Below, piece by piece: positions 7,874-18,107 of a DNA stretch of 64,000 nt. The position numbers and the translations under genes are program-made. Within the stretch, counting starts at the first letter, position 1, and every line of letters begins with the position of its first letter. The DNA is from Methylococcaceae bacterium (GTDB lineage: Bacteria > Pseudomonadota > Gammaproteobacteria > Methylococcales > Methylomonadaceae): positions 1 to 64,000 of the forward strand of contig JABFSH010000008.1 in NCBI GenBank assembly GCA_013140705.1. The letters run 5' to 3'. The notes under the pieces are model-generated. The model made no database searches, was not told the origin of the DNA, and saw only the letters and a program-made list of their open reading frames with translations.

Positions 7874-8797
7874 ATGTCAAACTTACGCACTTTTGATCTG
7901 AATTTATTAGTGGCCTTTGATGTGCTGATGCGTGAGTTGAATGTCACACGGGCCGCTGAACACATGTTTCTTACGCAATCGGCGATGAGCCATATTTTGC
8001 ACAGGCTTCGTCAGCAACTGGATGATCCGTTGCTGGTTAAAACGCCGACCGGCATGCTGCCTACGGCAAGAGCGCTGGGATTGATTGGACCCGTCAGAAG
8101 CATTCTGGCGGACATGGAACAATTGATTCAGCCGCCCCAGGCCTTTGATGCCGTCAGCAGTCAACGGCGCTTTGTTCTCGCCGCCACCGATTATATGGAA
8201 TTTCTGCTTATCCCTACCCTATCCGGATTGATCGAGTCCATTGCTCCGGGTATTGATATTCATGTCAAACGCACCGAATCGGCATTTCCGTTGATGCAAC
8301 TGGAAAATGGCAGTCTGGACATCGTGCTGGGATTTCGATCGGTATTAAACCCTCCCGCCCATTTGCACTGTCATTTACTCTTTAGCGACCGAATGGCCTG
8401 TGTGGTGAGGCAGGATCATCCGTTTATCCAAGGGGATCCATCGCTGCAAGCATATCTGAAAGCCCCGCATATGCTAATTTCTCGAACCGGCAGCAATCTA
8501 GGCATTGTTGACGAAAAGCTGACCGAATTGGGTCTGGAACGGCGTATCAAGCTCATCGTCCCGCATTTTCTGTCAGCGCCGCTGATTGTGGCTAACACCG
8601 ACATGATATTGTCCCTGCCCTATCGGATAGCCGAGCAATTTAAACAATTTACCCCGCTTTCGATATTTCCGGTGCCTTTGGATCTTCCCGCCTATGATCT
8701 GTGCATGATCTGGCATCCCTTGCGCGATAAGGATCCTGGACATCTATGGTTACGTGACAAAATCATAGCGACCGGGCAGACGCTGGAGACGGCCTGA
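7874..8797 (+). CDS. LysR-family transcriptional regulator next to pxmABC
   Basis: This is a LysR-type regulator of 307 residues. It has an N-terminal winged helix-turn-helix at about 6-65 (FDLNLLVAFDVLMRELNVTRAA, then LTQSAMSHILHRLR) and a C-terminal periplasmic-binding-like effector domain. It is transcribed away from pxmA across a short shared spacer, the usual arrangement of a LysR gene and its target, so it is the best candidate regulator of pxmABC. The effector is unknown. It ends 8 bases from the convergent Yellow-like gene. Confidence 0.85.
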   Translation: MSNLRTFDLNLLVAFDVLMRELNVTRAAEHMFLTQSAMSHILHRLRQQLDDPLLVKTPTGMLPTARALGLIGPVRSILADMEQLIQPPQAFDAVSSQRRFVLAATDYMEFLLIPTLSGLIESIAPGIDIHVKRTESAFPLMQLENGSLDIVLGFRSVLNPPAHLHCHLLFSDRMACVVRQDHPFIQGDPSLQAYLKAPHMLISRTGSNLGIVDEKLTELGLERRIKLIVPHFLSAPLIVANTDMILSLPYRIAEQFKQFTPLSIFPVPLDLPAYDLCMIWHPLRDKDPGHLWLRDKIIATGQTLETA

Positions 8798-8805
8798 TCG
8801 TGGTT

Positions 8806-9900
8806 TTAACGGCCCGGCAAACCGGGTGCAAGGGCTTTTATTTGCAAAAGATAATACGGCGGTTTTGACTTTGAATTCCCGCCATTCAATGTGGCGGATT
8901 GGTGCAGTCGATTGACCACTGCCACTAATTGCCCATCGGGGCCAAAACTGAACGAATCCACCCACGATAAGAGCGGACTCTGAGCAAGTCGCCGATATTT
9001 TCGGTCTTCCGAAATGACACCGATCGCATTGACGGCCAATTCACCCAGATAAATATTGTTTTGTTTATCGATGCTTATGCCATCTGAAATCGGTTTATCG
9101 CTGTAACGCTGCACTTTGTTCGCCAACACTCTGGCATCCATCGACTCATCCGCCAGATCATTCGCTTTAATCCGATATAAACTGTGTGCATGCATGGGTC
9201 CAAAATAAACCCATTCATTATTCAAGTCTTCGGTAATCGCGTTCACACCGATATGCGGCCGAATTCGCTTTCCCGATTGATCTGTCACTTGAATGGGTAC
9301 TTCGTCAATGATCAGATCGATAAGTTCAGGAATGACGCTACGATGTCCTTCAAGCACCCGTCGTGCTGTGCCTGTTTTTAAGTTGATAACAATTATGGCG
9401 GCATTGATGCCCCCGGCCGGATCGCTGATGAAAACAAGATCGCGTTGAGTGTCGATGGCAAAGTCGTTTACAAATTGATCTTCAGGTGCAATCGGAGGCG
9501 GCAAATAAATGACCTGATGCAGCTGGTTTCTTCTAGTGTCCCAAGCCACCAGCTTGGGTGTCATCCCGCTGCGCATGCCATTATCCAGCATCCACACGTT
9601 ACCGACGGCATCCGAGCGGATGCCCAGCACCGAATCGAGTCTTAAAGGGGACGTTGACGATGAATCGGAAAACTCGCGATTGGGAAACGGCAGCAATTTA
9701 TTATGTTTATACTCAACCACCGTGTATTTAGGTTGATAAAACTGATGAAGGCTCATGATGATGCGGCCATCCGACATAACTGTGACATTGCCAGGACCGT
9801 TATCGAGTTCGGCTAAAATGGAAAAATCTGATTCGCCGGCGTGGGTGATATCCACTATCAACAGCAATACAAATGCGGTGAATTTGGCTATTGAAGTCAT
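8806..9900 (-). CDS. Secreted Yellow/major royal jelly-family protein
   Basis: This 364-residue protein has a signal peptide (about 1-21, cleaved after THA) and a beta-propeller of the MRJP/Yellow type. Recognisable blocks are LDNGPGNVTVMSDGRIIMSLH, VWMLDNGM, FVNDFAIDTQRDLVFISDP and VDSFSFGPDGQLVAVVNRLH. Bacterial members are mostly uncharacterised, and some resemble gluconolactonase or strictosidine-synthase propellers that bind small ligands. AGGAG precedes the start. It converges on lysR, so no operon link to pxm is shown, and its role is unknown. Confidence 0.75.
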   Translation of the reverse strand: MTSIAKFTAFVLLLIVDITHAGESDFSILAELDNGPGNVTVMSDGRIIMSLHQFYQPKYTVVEYKHNKLLPFPNREFSDSSSTSPLRLDSVLGIRSDAVGNVWMLDNGMRSGMTPKLVAWDTRRNQLHQVIYLPPPIAPEDQFVNDFAIDTQRDLVFISDPAGGINAAIIVINLKTGTARRVLEGHRSVIPELIDLIIDEVPIQVTDQSGKRIRPHIGVNAITEDLNNEWVYFGPMHAHSLYRIKANDLADESMDARVLANKVQRYSDKPISDGISIDKQNNIYLGELAVNAIGVISEDRKYRRLAQSPLLSWVDSFSFGPDGQLVAVVNRLHQSATLNGGNSKSKPPYYLLQIKALAPGLPGR

Positions 9901-10063
9901 AAACTGCTCCTGACAAAAGTCACTTCAACCATACGCCATCAAACACGGGTTGTTAAATGATCTTTTTTCATGGCGGTATTGATAAATTTTATGGCTAACA
10001 ATACCTTTTGAAGCTGTTTAATTTACGGGGGTCTCCTTGCTGAACGTTGTCTACATTCAGGAA

Positions 10064-10567
10064 TCAATAGGATGGCGGAAGAAGTGGTTCTATTCCCTCA
10101 AAGGTGGCTTCCGGATGATGCTTTGTTATCAATTGGCTGATGGCATCAATTCGGTCTTTGGGTAAATCCAGTAAAATTAACAAATTACCCTGTTCGATAG
10201 CCCATTCGAATTTTTTTAACCTTGAGTTAGCTGCATTCATGCCGAGCAGTCCTCCGACAAGAGAGCCAATCGTTGCCCCGGCCATGATGATGCCTAAAAT
10301 TGGACCACCCGCAATAGCAAAACCGGCAAATCGTAAACCAGCAAGTCCAGCCAGCAACCCGGTAGTGCCCCCTAAAGCGACTCCACGTTCAAGCGCAGGA
10401 ATAAAATCAGTTTTTAGAGTAACGCCCGCTTCCGGAATATCTTCAAGAGGCGTATCTCTTTTTGCCAGGATATGAATATAGCAATCATCGATTCCCTCGG
10501 ATCGAAGCTCATTGACAATTTTATGAGTCAGCGCGATATTCGGAACTAAAAAATAAATTCGTCTCAT
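10064..10567 (-). CDS. DUF1269-like membrane protein with a glycine-rich core
   Basis: This is a protein of 167 residues. A small N-terminal alpha/beta part (MRRIYFLVPNIALTHKIVNEL) resembles the DUF1269/general-stress fold. A Gly/Ala-rich hydrophobic middle (about 65-110, with repeated GxxxG) could form a membrane hairpin, and a C-terminal segment is rich in acidic residues. I chose ATG at 10567 because GGAG sits 8 bases upstream. It may be a stress-related membrane protein; the precise function is unknown. The neighbouring membrane gene and Crp-type regulator are on the same strand. Confidence 0.55.
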   Translation of the reverse strand: MRRIYFLVPNIALTHKIVNELRSEGIDDCYIHILAKRDTPLEDIPEAGVTLKTDFIPALERGVALGGTTGLLAGLAGLRFAGFAIAGGPILGIIMAGATIGSLVGGLLGMNAANSRLKKFEWAIEQGNLLILLDLPKDRIDAISQLITKHHPEATFEGIEPLLPPSY

Positions 10568-10667
10568 GACACTTTCTCCTTTTCCTGATAATAAAACCAT
10601 TCCATCAGGATGAATGTCTCAGTAAGAACAGCCTCGGCACATCCTGAATTTTCCTCAATATTGTTAA

Positions 10668-11042
10668 CTATCGGTGCGATTCTTCCAGTATCTGCATTTT
10701 TTCTTCATAGTCTGTTAAAACGCCAACGATAATGATGACAAGACCAATGACAACATAAAAATTGCGCGCAGCGAGTTCGTTTGAAAACCCCAGAACAAAG
10801 GGTAGAACAACAAGCAGGGGCCCTACCAAGCGCTCAATCCAGCCATGAAATGTAAACGTGATTATTTTGATAACGCCTAAAGGAAAATCAGTAACGAATG
10901 TTACGGCAAAATGCACGATTGCAAGCCCGAAACAAAGCCATGCAGAAAGGCCGGTGAAGCCTAATTGCAGTGGTGCAAACAGAAAGATCACGACCAGCGC
11001 GTAATCAAGATAACCATGCATTCTGGAAGAAATAATTTTCAT
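10668..11042 (-). CDS. Small four-helix membrane protein (SPW-like)
   Basis: This is a 124-residue protein with four predicted membrane helices, starting RMHGYLDYALVVIFLFAP. The middle is FGLAIVHFAVTFVTDFPLG and the C-terminus is charged. The HGYLDY opening and the helix-pair arrangement resemble small SPW-type membrane proteins of unknown role. AAAGGAG precedes the start. Separated from the next gene by 100 bases. Function unknown. Confidence 0.6.
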   Translation of the reverse strand: MKIISSRMHGYLDYALVVIFLFAPLQLGFTGLSAWLCFGLAIVHFAVTFVTDFPLGVIKIITFTFHGWIERLVGPLLVVLPFVLGFSNELAARNFYVVIGLVIIIVGVLTDYEEKMQILEESHR

Positions 11043-11157
11043 ACACTCCGCTCCTTTGATATTAAAGCCATAGTAACGTGACCTGTGCGGAGATCATAAT
11101 CGAAAATAATCAATATTGTCTGTTATCTAAAAAACAGATTCCGCTTAAGTCTTGTGC

Positions 11158-11832
11158 CTAACACTTCTGGACCACATTGAAAAATAAACCATCGTTAATG
11201 CAAATAAGCTCTCTCGTATATTCAAGTAATTGGCGATGCCGAAGGTCATTCATTACGGTGCTCACCACGGATCGACTTGCGCCTATTAAATCCGCCAACT
11301 CCTGCTGAGTCAGATGAATTTCCAGTGCAAATCCATGCGCACACCGTTTGCCGAATAATTCAGCAAGTTCTTTTAACATCTCTATAATCCTGTTCTCTAC
11401 GGACTGAGTCAGCATATTGAGCAATTTGCGTTCCGCCTGCTGTCTTCTCAAACATTGTGCCTCAAAAACCTGCCAAAGTAATACGGGGTGTTGCGTTACG
11501 ATCTCCTTGAATTCATGATGCTCCATTCGGATGACCGATACATTACCTATGGCTTGTGCCGATTCAGTCATGGCCACGCGTGCCGAATTAGCGATTAATA
11601 AACCAATCACATCACCCCGACTCTGAAGAGCAACCGTCCATTCATCGCCCTGCTCCGTTAAATATGAAAGTTTGACGACTCCTTTGATAATCAAATAGAC
11701 GTGATGGCAAAAATAGCCCTGACGATACAGCAGGCTTTTGTCGGATAGCTTGACCTGTTGGAAAGATGAAAAATTCTTACGCCAATCATCACTCTTGTCT
11801 TCCGAAAACAAATTTAATAAAGCAGAAGTCAT
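11158..11832 (-). CDS. Crp/Fnr-family transcriptional regulator
   Basis: The protein has about 224 residues from the ATG at 11832; 11847 is an alternative start and neither has a clear ribosome site. It contains a cyclic-nucleotide-type sensor beta-barrel (about 20-120), a long dimer helix, and a C-terminal HTH with LTQQELADLIGASRSVVSTV. The N-terminal cysteine cluster of FNR is absent, so it is not an obvious oxygen-sensing Fe-S protein. It starts 18-32 bases after gcvP on the same strand, so it may be co-transcribed with the glycine-cleavage genes. Confidence 0.75.
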   Translation of the reverse strand: MTSALLNLFSEDKSDDWRKNFSSFQQVKLSDKSLLYRQGYFCHHVYLIIKGVVKLSYLTEQGDEWTVALQSRGDVIGLLIANSARVAMTESAQAIGNVSVIRMEHHEFKEIVTQHPVLLWQVFEAQCLRRQQAERKLLNMLTQSVENRIIEMLKELAELFGKRCAHGFALEIHLTQQELADLIGASRSVVSTVMNDLRHRQLLEYTRELICINDGLFFNVVQKC

Positions 11833-11864
11833 ATCACATGTTTTCATTGAAGATACTGGGTAAG

Positions 11865-14789
11865 TTACCAACCATCTGGCGTGAGTTGATTGTTCATCAG
11901 ATAAGCCTCCATGGGTGGACAGGAACAAACCAAATGACGATCGCCGTACACGTTATCGATACGACCCACTGGCGGCCAGTATTTATCCTCGTGTTCTTTA
12001 CTATCAGGAAAAAAGGCCTGCTGCCGGGAGTAAGGTAATCGCCATTCGTCCAACAACAGATGATGGGTATGCGGTGCATTATGCAATAAGTTATTGACTG
12101 CATCGGCGTGACCATTCTCAATCAATTGAATTTCTTGACGGATTGCAATTAAGGCATCGCAGAAACGATCAATTTCAAGTTGATTTTCGCTTTCGGTGGG
12201 TTCAATCATCAGGGTATCGGGCACCGGAAAAGCTACCGTTGGCGCATGAAATCCGAAATCAATCAGGCGCTTTGCAATGTCCTCAACGGTGATGTTACAA
12301 GACTTTTTAAAGGCGCGGCAATCGATAATGCATTCATGAGCCACCCAGCCGTTTTTACCGGCATAAAGAATCGGATAATGAGGCCCCAGGCGCTTGGCGA
12401 TATAATTGGCATTCAGAATTGCCGTCAGCGTGGCGCGTTTTATACCTGAAGCACCCATCATCGCAATATAGGCCCAGGAAATGGTATAGATGCTCGCTGA
12501 ACCCCAGGGCGCTGCGGAGACGGTGCCAATCGTGCCATGTTCACTTCTGGCCGGATTAACGCCCTCCACTACGGGATGTTCCGGTAAAAACGGTGCCAGA
12601 TGGGCACAAACACCAATAGGGCCGACACCAGGCCCACCGCCGCCGTGCGGAATGCAAAATGTTTTGTGAAGATTAAGATGCGCGACATCCACGCCAATTT
12701 TACCCGGACGACATAAACCGACCAAGGCATTGAAATTGGCGCCATCCAGATAAATCTGGCCGCCGTGCTCATGAACAAGATTGCAGATATTCCGAAACGC
12801 TGGTTCGTAGACACCATGCGTGGAAGGGTAGGTAATCATTAATGCGGCCAAGGTCTGGCCATATTTCGTCACTTTAGCCTGTAAATCATCCAGGCTGATG
12901 TTACCGTTTTCATCGCAATCAACCACAACCACGATAAGACCTGCCATCACTGCACTGGCAGGATTGGTGCCATGCGCAGAGGCTGGTATCAGGCAAATGT
13001 TCCGCTGCGCTTGACCATGGACTTCATGAAATTTGCGGATCACCAAAAGACCGGTGTATTCTCCTTGAGATCCGGCATTGGGCTGCAATGAAAACGCATC
13101 GAAGCCGGTGAGATCACACAGCATATCCTCCAGCTCGGAAAACAACTGCTGATAACCCAGCGCCTGGTTTAGCGGAGCAAACGGGTGCAAGCCGTTAAAC
13201 TGATGATAAGAAATGGATTGCATTTCTGTCGCTGCGTTCAGTTTCATGGTACAGGATCCCAAGGGGATCATTGATCGATCCAGTGCTATATCACGCCGGG
13301 CCAGACGCCGCATATAGCGCATCATTTCTGTTTCGGATCGGTAACGCTCAAAAACCGGGTGCTGCAGGATGCTATCATGTCGCAACAGTGCGTCGGGGAT
13401 ACATTCACCGAGTGTGTTATGTAAACGGTTGATATCCGGAAATCCTGCTCGTGCTTTTGAAAACACGCGCCAGAGTTCTCGCAAATTTTTTCGCGATGTT
13501 GTTTCATCCAGCGATATCCCAACGTGATCCGCATCGATAAAACGCAGGTTGATATCCGCATCGGCCGCCTCAGCCAGAATACGATGCGAGCTGTTAGGAA
13601 TACGAACGACAAGGGTATCAAAATACCGCCGACTGATAACTTCGCCACCTGATTGTGAAATACCCTCTGCGAGAATCTGGGTATAACGGTGCACCCTGCT
13701 GGCTATCAACCGGAGGCCCTCTGCGCCATGATATATCGCATAGAAACCGGCGATGACTGCCAGAAGAACCTGCGCCGTACAAATATTGCTGGTAGCCTTG
13801 TCTCTACGAATGTGTTGCTCGCGAGTTTGCAATGCCATACGGAAGGCAATTTGGCCATGACAGTCCTTCGACACTCCAATGATGCGCCCAGGCATAGCAC
13901 GTTTGTATTCATTTCGGGTCGCAAAAAAGGCGGCGTGCGGACCGCCATAGCCCATCGGCACGCCAAAGCGCTGAGCGCTCCCCACTGCAATATCAGCACC
14001 AAACGCCCCGGGCGGTTTCAGCAAAATCAGACTGAGCAGGTCGGTGGCGACAGTTACTAAAGCCGATTTTGAATGGGCTATGTCGGTTAACTGGCTCAAA
14101 TCTCTGATTTCACCTTTAGAGCCGGGATACTGCACTAAAACGGCAAAAAATTCGTATTGCTCCAAACCTGTATAAGGATCAGTGACAATAACTTCGTAGC
14201 CCATGGATGAAGCGCGTGTTTTTACCACCGCAATGGTTTGAGGATGGCAATCGGCATCCACCACAATAGCATTCGACGCATTGCTTGATAAGCGCCGGGA
14301 CATGGCCATCGCTTCAGCGGCTGCTGTGGCCTCATCGAGCAAGGAGGCATTGGCGAGCTCCATGCCGGTGATATCGATTACCATCTGTTGAAAATTTAGC
14401 AAGGCTTCCAATCGGCCCTGACTGACTTCCGCCTGATATGGCGTATAGGCCGTATACCAGCCCGGATTTTCCAATACATTACGTTTGATTACGCTGGGCA
14501 TGATGGTGTCGTAATAACCCATGCCGATCATCGACGTAAACACTTTATTTCTGTCACGCATTTTGCGCATATGCTTGGTTACCGCAGATTCGCTGATGGC
14601 CTTGGTTAGTTTCAGAGGCTCGTGACTGAGAATGTCTTCCGGCAAGGCCTGCTCAATAATGTCATCCAGTTTTTTTAAGCCAAGAACTGCCAGCATTAAA
14701 CGTGTTTGCTGTTCATCCGGTCCGATGTGACGTTGACTAAAATAGCCGCGCATTTCCAACTGATTCAAGCTTTTGCGTGAGCTAGACAT
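11865..14789 (-). CDS. gcvP: Glycine dehydrogenase (decarboxylating), P protein
   Basis: This is the full-length single-chain P protein of the glycine cleavage system, 974 residues. It decarboxylates glycine with pyridoxal phosphate and passes the aminomethyl group to the lipoyl H protein. The PLP lysine is Lys709 in [15 protein letters not shown]. Both the N-terminal half ([10 protein letters not shown], and [13 protein letters not shown]) and the C-terminal half ([11 protein letters not shown]) are intact, so this is not the split archaeal form. It lies 5 bases after gcvT. No gcvH or lpd is nearby, so those must be elsewhere in the genome. Confidence 0.95.
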   Translation of the reverse strand: MSSSRKSLNQLEMRGYFSQRHIGPDEQQTRLMLAVLGLKKLDDIIEQALPEDILSHEPLKLTKAISESAVTKHMRKMRDRNKVFTSMIGMGYYDTIMPSVIKRNVLENPGWYTAYTPYQAEVSQGRLEALLNFQQMVIDITGMELANASLLDEATAAAEAMAMSRRLSSNASNAIVVDADCHPQTIAVVKTRASSMGYEVIVTDPYTGLEQYEFFAVLVQYPGSKGEIRDLSQLTDIAHSKSALVTVATDLLSLILLKPPGAFGADIAVGSAQRFGVPMGYGGPHAAFFATRNEYKRAMPGRIIGVSKDCHGQIAFRMALQTREQHIRRDKATSNICTAQVLLAVIAGFYAIYHGAEGLRLIASRVHRYTQILAEGISQSGGEVISRRYFDTLVVRIPNSSHRILAEAADADINLRFIDADHVGISLDETTSRKNLRELWRVFSKARAGFPDINRLHNTLGECIPDALLRHDSILQHPVFERYRSETEMMRYMRRLARRDIALDRSMIPLGSCTMKLNAATEMQSISYHQFNGLHPFAPLNQALGYQQLFSELEDMLCDLTGFDAFSLQPNAGSQGEYTGLLVIRKFHEVHGQAQRNICLIPASAHGTNPASAVMAGLIVVVVDCDENGNISLDDLQAKVTKYGQTLAALMITYPSTHGVYEPAFRNICNLVHEHGGQIYLDGANFNALVGLCRPGKIGVDVAHLNLHKTFCIPHGGGGPGVGPIGVCAHLAPFLPEHPVVEGVNPARSEHGTIGTVSAAPWGSASIYTISWAYIAMMGASGIKRATLTAILNANYIAKRLGPHYPILYAGKNGWVAHECIIDCRAFKKSCNITVEDIAKRLIDFGFHAPTVAFPVPDTLMIEPTESENQLEIDRFCDALIAIRQEIQLIENGHADAVNNLLHNAPHTHHLLLDEWRLPYSRQQAFFPDSKEHEDKYWPPVGRIDNVYGDRHLVCSCPPMEAYLMNNQLTPDGW

Positions 14790-14794
14790 TTGAG

Positions 14795-15874
14795 TTACCT
14801 GTGATAGCGAAGTGGAATGAATGGCAATCGGGTAACGCTGACGGCCACCGGCCTCTCACGTACCTTTGTGTATAAATCGGTTCCAATGGCGGAATATTTG
14901 ACGTCCAATTGGGCCATTGCAATCGGCTTACCGAGACTGGGTGAAAAACTGCCGCTAGTGACATGGCCTACTGCATGATGCGTATCGTTATAGATAATAC
15001 TGCCATCGCGCACCAATTGTTTACCATGAATGGAAAGACCTACCCGCAGGGTTTCTGGACCGTCCTGTAACTGAGAAATAATTCTGTCAGCACCTGGAAA
15101 ATGAGGGTGACGTGTTTTAATCAGCCAAGCCAGTCCTGCTTCCACGGGGGTTATTGTTTCATTAAGTTCATGGCCGTAAAGACATAAGCCGGCTTCGAGG
15201 CGCAAGCTATCGCGAGCACCCAGGCCAATGGCCATTACGTCCGGTTCAGCGAGCAGACGGCGAGCCAACGCTTCCGCATCCTTATTCGAAACAGATATTT
15301 CAAATCCATCCTCGCCCGTATAGCCACTACGACTAATAGTGCATGAAATGCCCGCCAATTCCGTATTGCAGGCCGTCATAAATGCCAAGTCGGCCGAGAA
15401 AGCCAGTCTACCCATGACATGCGCGGCCGCAGGCCCCTGTAATGCGAATAAAGCCTGATTGCTTAGTTCAACAACTTCACAGCGATCCGATAATTGACTT
15501 TGCAGATACTCTAAATCCTTAGTTTTACAAGCGGCATTAACGATGATGTTCAAACCGTTGGCTGTACGGGTAAGAATGATGTCATCAATCACACCACCTT
15601 GATCATTCGTGAGGACGGTATATTTCTGTTGACCGATGCTTAGACCGGAAATATCACTGGGCGTGAGGGGCTCAAAGGCATTGAAGGCTTCATCGCCTAC
15701 TATCAAAAGTTGCCCCATGTGCGAAATGTCAAAAAATCCGGCATGGCGTCTGCAATGCAGATGTTCGTGAATAATGCCAGGCAGATAGTGGACGGGTAAT
15801 AAATAACCGGCAAACTCTGTTATCTTTCCACAGAGCTCCAGATGTAGCTGATAAAGGGGTGTTTTTCTTAACAT
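14795..15874 (-). CDS. gcvT: Aminomethyltransferase, T protein
   Basis: The T protein of glycine cleavage, 359 residues, transfers the C1 unit from the aminomethyl-lipoyl H protein to tetrahydrofolate and releases ammonia. Typical blocks are the start [53 protein letters not shown], and [20 protein letters not shown]. It sits 51 bases after the threonine dehydrogenase gene and directly before gcvP, which suggests one operon producing 5,10-methylene-tetrahydrofolate. Confidence 0.93.
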   Translation of the reverse strand: MLRKTPLYQLHLELCGKITEFAGYLLPVHYLPGIIHEHLHCRRHAGFFDISHMGQLLIVGDEAFNAFEPLTPSDISGLSIGQQKYTVLTNDQGGVIDDIILTRTANGLNIIVNAACKTKDLEYLQSQLSDRCEVVELSNQALFALQGPAAAHVMGRLAFSADLAFMTACNTELAGISCTISRSGYTGEDGFEISVSNKDAEALARRLLAEPDVMAIGLGARDSLRLEAGLCLYGHELNETITPVEAGLAWLIKTRHPHFPGADRIISQLQDGPETLRVGLSIHGKQLVRDGSIIYNDTHHAVGHVTSGSFSPSLGKPIAMAQLDVKYSAIGTDLYTKVRERPVAVSVTRLPFIPLRYHR

Positions 15875-15925
15875 GGTGTTACAGCAACAGAGATCGGCGA
15901 TCGTGTGGTGTACAGAGATTTTACA

Positions 15926-16906
15926 TTAACCTGCCGCATAACAGCCCCTGTTGAGTCCATTCTCTCTGGTGGCGATTTGTATCAGCATATCCTTAACCAT
16001 CGCGGCCAAGTCATACTGAGGCAACCAGCCCCACTCGTTGCGGGCGGCACTGTCATTCATGTGCCGCGGCCAGGAGTCGGCAATGGCCTGGCGGAGGGGG
16101 TCGACCGTGTATGTCATCGTAAAATCAGGGAGATGATTTTGAATTTCATCGGCCAGCTGCTCGGGTGTGATACTCATGGCGGTCACATTGAAGGCATTGC
16201 GATGCCTTAAACTTGCCCGATCGGCCGCCATCAGTTTGATGGCGGCCGCAATGGCATCTGGCATGTACATCATGTCCAGTTGTGTATCGGCCCGAAGAAA
16301 ACAGTCATAATGCCGATTTTTCACGGCTGCATAAAAAATATCAACGGCATAATCAGTCGTGCCACCGCCCGGCAGGGCCTTGTTGGAAATCAGGCCGGGA
16401 TAACGCAAACCTCGGGTATCGACACCGAAACGATGGTAATAATAATCGCACAGCAGTTCACCCGATACCTTGGTGATGCCGTACAGGGTTTTGGGCCTTT
16501 GCAGGCTGTCCTGCGGGGTATCAAAGCTCGGCGCCTCCGGTCCAAAAGCGCCAACCGAGCTGGGGAAAAACACGGAACATCGATGAGTTCTAGCAACTTC
16601 CAGGACGTTCAACAGCCCATTAATATTGATATCCCAGGCTTCGAGCGGTTTTGTTTCGGCTACGGCAGAAAGTAAGGACGCCAGATGAAAAATCGTGTCG
16701 CATTGATAATTTTCAACGATTTCATTCAGGGTTGTTGCATCTCTGACATCCAGGCGAAAAAAATGAGAAGTTTGCGGCCAGCCATTGTGTGGCTGATTAT
16801 TATAATCGGTGGCGATAACCTTATCCCCGCCATATCGTTCAAGCAAGGCCTGCGTCAATTCCACACCGATCTGACCGGTGGCGCCGGTCACTAAAATCGT
16901 TTTCAT
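15926..16906 (-). CDS. SDR-type L-threonine 3-dehydrogenase
   Basis: This NAD-dependent epimerase-fold protein has 326 residues. It has the Rossmann motif TGATGQIG, the catalytic Ser/Tyr/Lys set (FPSSVGAFGP, then YGITK), and blocks typical of the GalE-like threonine dehydrogenases (RYPGLIS, GGGTTDYAVDIFYA, MMYMPDAI, IADSWPRHMND). It would oxidise L-threonine to 2-amino-3-oxobutyrate, which breaks down to glycine. Co-location with gcvT and gcvP supports a threonine to glycine to C1 route. The ligase Kbl is not in the window. A sugar-nucleotide epimerase is the less likely alternative. Confidence 0.82.
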   Translation of the reverse strand: MKTILVTGATGQIGVELTQALLERYGGDKVIATDYNNQPHNGWPQTSHFFRLDVRDATTLNEIVENYQCDTIFHLASLLSAVAETKPLEAWDININGLLNVLEVARTHRCSVFFPSSVGAFGPEAPSFDTPQDSLQRPKTLYGITKVSGELLCDYYYHRFGVDTRGLRYPGLISNKALPGGGTTDYAVDIFYAAVKNRHYDCFLRADTQLDMMYMPDAIAAAIKLMAADRASLRHRNAFNVTAMSITPEQLADEIQNHLPDFTMTYTVDPLRQAIADSWPRHMNDSAARNEWGWLPQYDLAAMVKDMLIQIATRENGLNRGCYAAG

Positions 16907-17231
16907 CTCAACACTCGCCGCTTCCTGTTTTCTATTATTGGTAGGCTACTTTATCTCGCTTCTTGATAATGATGAGCAAGATCGGACATATCCTGATTAT
17001 ACTCAGGTTTGACTGACGGATTGTAAACAGTATGACCAACAATAAAGGGAATCGTTGCGCTGTTCAAAATATTATTCAAAATCCGTTTGACAACATCAGC
17101 TGACATAGCGTGTGATCAGGTAATTTTTTTAGCTTGTTTCTGATTCATTATTGTTTTTTTCGGTCAAAGTCATATCGAAAAAATTCTGACAGCTTGCAGA
17201 AATGCGTTGCCATCCACGAACCAATAACATT
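16907..17231. other. Divergent spacer between threonine dehydrogenase and arginase
   Basis: This is 325 AT-rich bases with no convincing gene. It must hold promoters for the two divergent genes, but I see no clear -35/-10 pair or operator. Confidence 0.4.
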
Positions 17232-18098
17232 ATGGCGAACATACAAACATTGGGGATTGCATCATGCCTGGGAGGCCCCATACCTTCCTGTGGCTATGCC
17301 GCAGAAATGTTGCGTGATGAATTTGCCAGACAAGGTCCCCGGCAGACGTGTTTAGCGCTCCAGTGGCATATGCTTTATCCTGAACATCAACGGTCAAAGG
17401 AAGAAAATATAGCCAAACTCGATAGATCGATTAGCCTCTATACGGCATGCTGGACAAAAGAGAGGCTTCCATTTTTGATCATTGGTGGCGATCATTCGTG
17501 TGCCATGGGAACCTGGGGCGGTGTCATCAATGGATTACCACAATCGGCTAATTTTGGCCTGATCTGGCTGGATGCACATATGGATGCACACACCTTCGCC
17601 ACTTCTCCATCCGGTAATGTTCATGGCATGCCTGTGGCTGCTTTGCTTGGAAAGGCGGACGACAGACTCGCTCCCCTGTATCCGGGTTGCAAATTTATCA
17701 AACCCGAAAATCTTATCCTGATCGGAGTAAGAGATTTTGAAAATAAAGAATGTGATCTGCTAAAGCAGGCATCGGTGCCAATAGTGTATGCCGACCAAAT
17801 TGATGATTTAGCTCGGGTCCTGGTAGCCGCCATCGATAATATCGGCCGTTTCTGCGACTTTATGGGTATCAGCATTGATTTGGACATCATTGATCCCGAA
17901 GATGCACCGGGTGTAGAAACACCTGTTCCCGGTGGCATTAGGGCTAGCCAACTGATACGGGCTTTATCCCTGATTCATCGACATCCGCAAGTTTGCGGAC
18001 TGGAAATAACCGAATTTAATCCTGAACAGGACAAAGACAATAAAACTTTGCGCTTGATGAAAGACATTGTTGAGGCATTTTATGGCGACTGCGAATAA
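17232..18098 (+). CDS. Arginase-family ureohydrolase
   Basis: This binuclear manganese hydrolase has 288 residues. The metal-binding motifs are GGDHS, DAHMDAH and SIDLDIIDP, giving the usual His and Asp ligands. Sequence blocks such as HGMPVAALLG and ITEFNP, and an opening GIASCLGGP, resemble arginases more than agmatinases. It would convert arginine to ornithine and urea. It faces an ornithine cyclodeaminase gene across 9 bases, which supports an arginine-ornithine-proline route. Start set at the ATG 17232 just before the conserved beta strand; 17202 is possible. Confidence 0.82.
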   Translation: MANIQTLGIASCLGGPIPSCGYAAEMLRDEFARQGPRQTCLALQWHMLYPEHQRSKEENIAKLDRSISLYTACWTKERLPFLIIGGDHSCAMGTWGGVINGLPQSANFGLIWLDAHMDAHTFATSPSGNVHGMPVAALLGKADDRLAPLYPGCKFIKPENLILIGVRDFENKECDLLKQASVPIVYADQIDDLARVLVAAIDNIGRFCDFMGISIDLDIIDPEDAPGVETPVPGGIRASQLIRALSLIHRHPQVCGLEITEFNPEQDKDNKTLRLMKDIVEAFYGDCE

Positions 18099-18107
18099 AA
18101 TCATGTG

